Source: Vicia villosa (taxonomy: Eukaryota > Streptophyta > Magnoliopsida > Fabales > Fabaceae). Taken from it: a stretch of 64,000 bases of DNA. Position 1 is the stretch's first letter, and each line of letters begins with the position of its first letter. Under the pieces are notes generated by a model. It was not told the origin of the DNA, did no database searches, and worked only from the letters and a program-made list of their open reading frames with translations. Below, in pieces: positions 59,026 through 64,000 of the stretch. The stretch covers positions 124,001 to 188,000 of the forward strand of contig NW_026705928.1 in assembly GCF_029867415.1 (NCBI RefSeq), read 5' to 3'. The position numbers and the translations under genes are program-made.

Positions 59026-59130
59026 TTCGTTCCACTCATTACATCAATCAACATATGCATAAGCACTGTCCCATACATCAAAACATCCAATGCAAAACTC
59101 TGGTGCTAAGCTACATTGTCCACCTGCTTC

Positions 59131-59285
59131 CCGGTAACCTTACCGATGCCAGTAACCTTACTGAGATTTATTTTCCAATCACCTGATTGATGTTTTCCGG
59201 TAACCTTACCGATGCCAGTAACCTTACTGAGATTTATTTTCCAATCACCTGATTGATGTTTTCCGGTAACCTCACCGATGATAGC
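59131..59285 (+). repeat. 66-bp tandem repeat in element B
   Basis: Units start at 59131, 59197 and 59263 (partial): CCGGTAACCTTACCGATGCC...CACCTGATTGATG. The first two are almost identical. Confidence 0.9.
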
Positions 59286-59409
59286 AACCTTGCTGTTCAT
59301 TTCACGCATCAGCATACATACATACGCACCAGCATATGCATATCATCTAATGCATTCACATATCACAAAAAACCCAATTTTTAATGGCCATCCAAATCAT
59401 TTTCAAAGT

Positions 59410-59645
59410 CAGTTCCCGTCTGACTGTTACATCAAAATCCAGTTCCTGTCTGGTAGTCAGTTCCCGTCTGACTGTTACATCAAAATCCAGTTCCTGTCTG
59501 GTAGTCAGTTCCCGTCTGACTGTTACATCAAAATCCAGTTCCCGTATGGTAGTCAGTTCCCGTCTGACTGTTACATCAAAATCCAGTTCCCATCTGGTAG
59601 TCAGTTCCCGTCTGACTGTGACAACAGCCCAGTCTCCGACCCTCG
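59410..59645 (+). repeat. 48-bp tandem repeat in element B
   Basis: Units at 59410, 59458, 59506, 59554 and 59602 with CAGTTCCCGTCTGACTGTTA. The period is a multiple of three, so frames stay open through it. Confidence 0.93.
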
Positions 59646-59709
59646 AGTCGTGAGTCTAAAAACAGGTGAATCTCTTTCATGCAGGTACGCTTGTCAGAAT
59701 CATGGCAGG

Positions 59710-60003
59710 CAATTCCTTTGGTGCAGGTGAGCTCGTCCGAACTAGGGCAAGTGATCTAAATGGTGTAGGTGAGTTTGCGATAACCCTCGCAAATGATCCT
59801 AATGGTGCAGGTGAGTTTGTGATAACCCTCGCAAATGATCCTAATGGTGCAGGTGAGTTTGCGATAACCCTCGCAAATGACCCTATTGGTGCAGGTGAGT
59901 TTGCGATAACCCTCGCAAATGATCCTAATGGTGCAAGTGAGTTTGCGATAACCCTCGCAAATGACCCTATTGGTGCAGGTGAGCTTGTTAGAATCATAAC
60001 AAG
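59710..60003 (+). repeat. 42-bp tandem repeat in element B
   Basis: Seven units of 42 bp (59710, 59752, 59794, 59836, 59878, 59920, 59962) with GGTGCAGGTGAGTTTGCGAT. The frame at 59666-60136 reads a 14-residue repeat (DPNGAGEFAITLAN-like). Confidence 0.93.
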
Positions 60004-60568
60004 TGATCCCTCTTACAAGTCCTCACTATGTAAGACTCAGGCTTTAGCAGGACGGTTCTTTTCTCTCACACTCGAGCACAAGGTTTTTTCAAACGATACT
60101 TCAATTGGGTTTATCACGTTAGTCCCTCGGCAGTGATGTTCCCCAAAATTTCATCAACAACAAACAAGGTTTTATTTTTCTTTTCCAAAGCTTCTAACAT
60201 ACTTCAACTAACACAACTAACAATCATGCATCATTCAATTAACATACCTCATTCATACATAGTGCATATACATACATTACTCTCATTTATTTTTGAGAAG
60301 CTCACTGCATCATACATTACATGCATCATAACATTGCATAAAATCAAGATTGCCTTTTTAGGCTATGCTACAATCAGAAGCATCTGCTTCACATCCAAAA
60401 AAGAGAGAGAGAGGTATTTACCTTGGATGGCATCTTCAAAGCCCATCTCCCACATGACTTCTTCCCAACAAACGCAAATTTAGGGGCATTCTCAGTGTTC
60501 AATCATCTTCTACCTTTATATCATGATAGGCAGACGTGCCTATCTGACTCTTCAGGTTTAAGAAGATT

Positions 60569-60581
60569 GAACAGGGGCAGC
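60569..60581 (+). other. Element B polypurine tract
   Basis: GAACAGGGGCAGC immediately before the 3' LTR. Confidence 0.88.
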
Positions 60582-63398
60582 TGTCATACCCCAAAATTTG
60601 CCTTCCTCTATTCATCTTCAATGGCTCTAGGTTCAAAGGATCATTCAAGTCACTCTCTCCTTTTCGATGGTCTCAAAGCTAGGGTTTGCACTTTATCAAA
60701 GGATTTTGAATTTCTAAGGCCTCAAATGGATCTCAAGAAGCTTCAATTGAGATGAAACTAAAGAGAGCCTTTAGAGGACACCTTAAGCTTTCTAAAGAGC
60801 CAAGAATCACCTCTATGGAATTAAGATCAAGGAAGTTATGACTTGTTAAGGTTGACTAATTTTTTAGAAAATGCATGAAAGAGATATTGAGCAAAATTGA
60901 ATTTTCTTTCAAGCGGGCCAATCCTTTCATGTTCTAAAACTCATTTCTAGCATGGCCCATAACCTCTAAGCCCAACTATATGATTTCCTTTTATTTATTT
61001 TATTTTATTGGATTGAATTCAATTCAATTTTAGTTAAAATAAATAAAGAAAAAAATCAAAGATTGGTGTTAAGCTTATTTTATCAAATATTAAGAATACA
61101 CTCATAATATTTGATTGAAGACTTGTGGCAAAAAGATCAAAAAATAGATTGGAGTTAAACTTGGAAAGATTTTATACAAAAAATCAAATCAAACTTTCTT
61201 CTAATCAAAGCATGATTTCTTTCCAATTTTCTAAACCCTAAAGTGATCCATATATATTCTAAATGATGGAGGAGGCAAGGAGGACGAAAAGAGGGGAGGA
61301 GGAATAGGGTTCCAAGTTATCAAACTTTCACAAAACTAGGGCACGCGAGAATTCAATCCACAACCGTTCTTATCCTGTTCCAAGCATCAAATCTTCTTCC
61401 CGGAGATCCCAGAGGTCCATCCCAACCGTCATTTAAGCTCGAGACATCCAAGAATACTCTCTTTCGAGTTGCACCGGTTTGGTTAAACTTTTGATTTACA
61501 AACTCGCGAGTCATAGCTTTTAAATGATTTCAATGTACATATTCACGTTCATATTGTTTTTTGTAGTCGTTTAGAACCATTATGCAGGAGTTTACACGCA
61601 AGAATCACGCATCACCATTGTTAGGGCATTAAGAGCTTACACATTCGTTTTCACGCATACAACCACTTTCAGCGCAAACCAATGGCACCACTGAATTTGT
61701 GAGGTAAAAATTAAGGGATCTGGGTCGGTTTCATATTGGTTCATGTTGTTTTTGCAAGTTTCTTTTTTCGCAGAAAGTAGCTACGGAACAAGCATGGCTA
61801 AATCATGGCGAAACAGCAACAAAGTCGTAGCAAAAAGTGGGTGGAAACGAGGAAGAAGAAGGTGAACAGGGATGAGGACCATTTGACTGTACGTGGCGAG
61901 ATCTGTATGGATGGTCAACGACGTCAGTTTCTCTCTCTCGCTCTGACTGGTTGGCTATGGCGCGCGTGGGGTCCAGCCTTGACTACGTTTGAATGATCAT
62001 TTAGTCATAGCATTTAATATTTCTTGTTTTTTGTGAGTGTTTCTAACGACTAACAAGCTGCAGCGCATCTGGCAAAGGGATATGGTGTGCATCATAGAGA
62101 ACCTGGGATCGATACCCAGGTGAGACATTTATTTTTTAAAACAAGCCTGGTTCTCAGATCCAGTGTACGTGGCGCTGTGCACTCCACCGTATACCCTTCA
62201 ATCACCACCTTTGGATGATCTCGAAACTGGATCCAACGAATCCAGAACTGAAGGCACACGATAGACACTCATAGAGTCTTCACACAGGATAACACGCCCA
62301 GGTTTTACTTTTCTTTAATTATCTTTATATTATTTATATAATTGTATAGTTATTCTTAACTATTTTATATGTATACAATATAATTTTAAAATAAAATTAA
62401 GAGTAAAGTTAAAATAGGGCTAGGCTTATAATTAACATTAGGACATTTTTTTGATTATTGGGTTTAGTTATTTTAATTAAATTTAATTATAAAAGTCACT
62501 AAAACCTTAGAACGGTGATATAAGGTGTTAGGGTTTACCCCATCCCATTTGGGCCAAAGTATCAAAATATTAGGATTTAAATTATTATTCGTTTCGACTA
62601 AATTTATTGGTCGCGATGATTAATGATCGATTAATTTAATTAATCAAATCCTATAAATTAAAATAATATTTATTCTGCTAAATTGTTTTAACCAAAGCTA
62701 TTGGTTACGATGATTAGCATTTTCCATTTATCAAATTCGTTATTATTTGTAATTGAATCTATCGATTATGAGGAGTAACGATAATTAAAATACGCACATT
62801 TGCTATTCGTGATAATCGAATCTATCGGTTATAGTGGTTAGCAATCCTCCCTTTAACCCGTTAGCCGTAGTAATCAAACCTATTGATTATCGCAACTAAT
62901 GGTAACAAATTAAAACCAGGGTTGTACGCCCAAACACTTAAAACATATCAAACCACAAACCACAGATTTTCATCTCTTCAATACTGCGAAACTACAAAGG
63001 TAATTCAAAATACCTTTTCAAAACTGCAAAACGGTAATTCAAAATACCGTCAACACATTCATATCAAATTCAAAGGCGTACAACCCTGTGCCCGAACTAC
63101 GTTGACTCTGATTCTCCATAAGGAGATACGTAGGCACTTGGATAACCAAGGCGAGTCCCCTTCCTCCAAATCTTAATCATGTCTTTAACCCTATTAACTG
63201 TTTGTTACCTTTCTTTATGTTTTGCCATAACCCTTATCTTTGCAATGTTAACCTTTAGGAAAGGGTTGAGGGTGCCTAACACCTTCCCTCGACCTGAATA
63301 TAGTATCTTACCCTGATCTCTATACTGCGTAGGGTTTCCTATTCGCCCTTCAGAATAGGTGGCGACTCTAAGTTAAATTTTTTAGGCAGGTTGCTACA
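60582..63398 (+). repeat. Element B 3' LTR
   Basis: 2817 bp, about 99.5% identical to 51013-53834, lacking one TTTTA unit near 61008. It is followed by the CACAG duplication (63399-63403). Confidence 0.93.
62054..62137 (+). ncRNA. Candidate pol III tRNA-like unit, 3' LTR copy
   Basis: Same unit as in the 5' LTR. The A box is TGGCAAAGGGA (62070-62080), changed at one N position. The B box GGATCGATACC (62106-62116), its 7-bp stem and the T-run are unchanged. Confidence 0.42.
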
Positions 63399-63403
63399 CA
63401 CAG

Positions 63404-63619
63404 CTTTAGTGAGAGTTGAATATCATAGAGAGAACCCAGTAAAACAAAGTTTTGTAATAATAATAATAAATAAGTCAAGACAAACGTATGCAATGCATTA
63501 ATGATTATTATAAAATAAATAGGGTCTGACATAAGACGAATGTTTAAACAAACGGGAAAGAAATTACGACTGCAAATGAACTAATGATCTAAAAAGTCAT
63601 TCGTCTGGATATCAATGCA
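63404..63619 (-). other. Element C sequence between gag end and 3' block
   Basis: AT-rich, with ATTATTATTATTATT. On the minus strand it resembles element A at 30540-30660 (ATAATGCATT..ATA.GTTTGTC). It shows that in C the 3' block follows gag directly, with no pol between. Confidence 0.55.
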
Positions 63620-64000
63620 TTAGACTTTATGAGGCTCTTCTGGCTGGCTAAATTCAACGACCCCTTCTTCAATCAAGTCTTGAATTTTATGTTTCAACGG
63701 CCCACAATCTTCTGTATCATGACTAAGACTATTTGAATGGTAAGCACATCTTGCATGATGCTTGTACCCAGGAGCGGGATTAGATGGAGCTGAGTATGGA
63801 GGCAGTAGAGTTATCAGACTCCGATCGAGCAAGTGTTGCAAAGCTTGAGACAATGGCATGTGCAGTGGAGTAAATGACCTCTTGGGTTTGGATTTCCAAG
63901 TACGTTGGCCACCTTGTTGCTTACGCTGATCTTTCTGTGGTTGTTGCGTTGGCGCCTGACTAGAGACCAGGACTGCCCTAACAATGTTGGATTCATTCTT
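63620..64000 (-). CDS. gag: Ogre-like Gag, C-terminal part (element C, cut by window edge)
   Basis: Open on the minus strand from the window edge (64000) to the stop at 63620-63622, 126 codons. It contains a Gln/Lys-rich stretch, FTPLHMPLSQALQHLLD, a Pro-rich segment and a knuckle-like CAYHSNSLSHDTEDCGPLKH (C..H..H..C order) followed by KIQDLIEEGVVEF. This combination is typical of legume Ogre Gag as I recall it. In full elements protease and pol would continue downstream, but here non-coding sequence follows. The 5' part of the gene is off the window. Confidence 0.78.
   Translation of the reverse strand, partial: KNESNIVRAVLVSSQAPTQQPQKDQRKQQGGQRTWKSKPKRSFTPLHMPLSQALQHLLDRSLITLLPPYSAPSNPAPGYKHHARCAYHSNSLSHDTEDCGPLKHKIQDLIEEGVVEFSQPEEPHKV

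Larger units (their letters stand above)
51013..63398 (+). mobile_element. Element B: complete Ogre-like non-autonomous LTR retrotransposon
   Basis: 12.4 kb with LTRs 51013-53834 (2822 bp) and 60582-63398 (2817 bp), TGTCATACCCC...GCTACA, and TSD CACAG on both sides. A perfect TGGCGACTCTGCTGGGGAC PBS and a GAACAGGGGCAGC PPT are present. The LTRs differ at about 14 positions plus one 5-bp indel by eye (0.5%), so it moved recently. The interior holds no gag, RT or integrase, only a short broken frame at 55675-56154 and four tandem arrays. It must have been copied with proteins supplied in trans. It is inserted in element C. Confidence 0.93.

Noticed and set aside
59677..59997. Minus-strand 106-codon repeat protein
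   Set aside because: Reverse reading of the 42-bp array; periodicity alone keeps it open.
58140..60003. CRISPR-like array
   Set aside because: Units are contiguous or imperfect with no constant repeat/unique spacer pattern, and the DNA is a plant retroelement.

Overview
The window is repeat-dense plant nuclear DNA, best explained as a nest of LTR retrotransposons from a large-genome legume. Three elements have the LTR ends, primer-binding site and 3' non-coding layout of Ogre-type Ty3/gypsy elements, one is a Tat-clade gypsy element and one is a SIRE/Maximus-like Ty1/copia element. Together with legume-type SINE and Stowaway remnants this suggests a Fabeae-like legume (pea, vetch or Lathyrus type). 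That placement is inference. I see no convincing host gene, rRNA, tRNA gene or CRISPR array.

Layout. Positions 1-38496 belong to one Ogre-like element (A). Its 5' LTR begins off the left edge and is split by two later insertions: a Tat-clade Ty3/gypsy element on the minus strand (413-16045, TSD ATTCC) and a pol-deleted copia element on the minus strand (18268-27474, TSD CAAAC). A's own PBS, a 7-kb non-coding interior, its PPT and its 3' LTR (35047-38496) follow. 38497-40141 is another Ogre-type LTR end on the minus strand. 40142-47640 is AT-rich and holds a SINE, a Stowaway MITE and a small LTR element (D) that ends in an extra inverted LTR. From about 47640 to the right edge lies a third Ogre-like element (C, minus strand) that retains only the end of gag; it is interrupted by a complete Ogre-like element (B, 51013-63398, TSD CACAG).

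Relative ages from LTR differences counted by eye agree with the nesting: A about 3%, Tat about 2%, B about 0.5%, copia about 0.3%. Only the Tat element has recognisable full gag-pol, and it is broken by stops and frameshifts. A, B, C, D and the copia element all lack a usable pol, so this is largely a community of non-autonomous elements, some moved recently and so presumably in trans.

The most interesting content is in the extra genes. The Tat element carries two genes antisense to gag-pol. One is a five-exon plant-mobile-domain gene whose four introns keep GT/AG ends and frame. The other has a domain visibly homologous to the long envelope-position ORF of the copia element. The two antisense genes share an upstream TGACGTCA + CAAAACGTCT module. 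Element B has a tRNA-like pol III A/B-box unit ending in a T-run in both LTRs, and four different tandem arrays packed into its 3' UTR. Element D has three LTRs inside a single target-site duplication.
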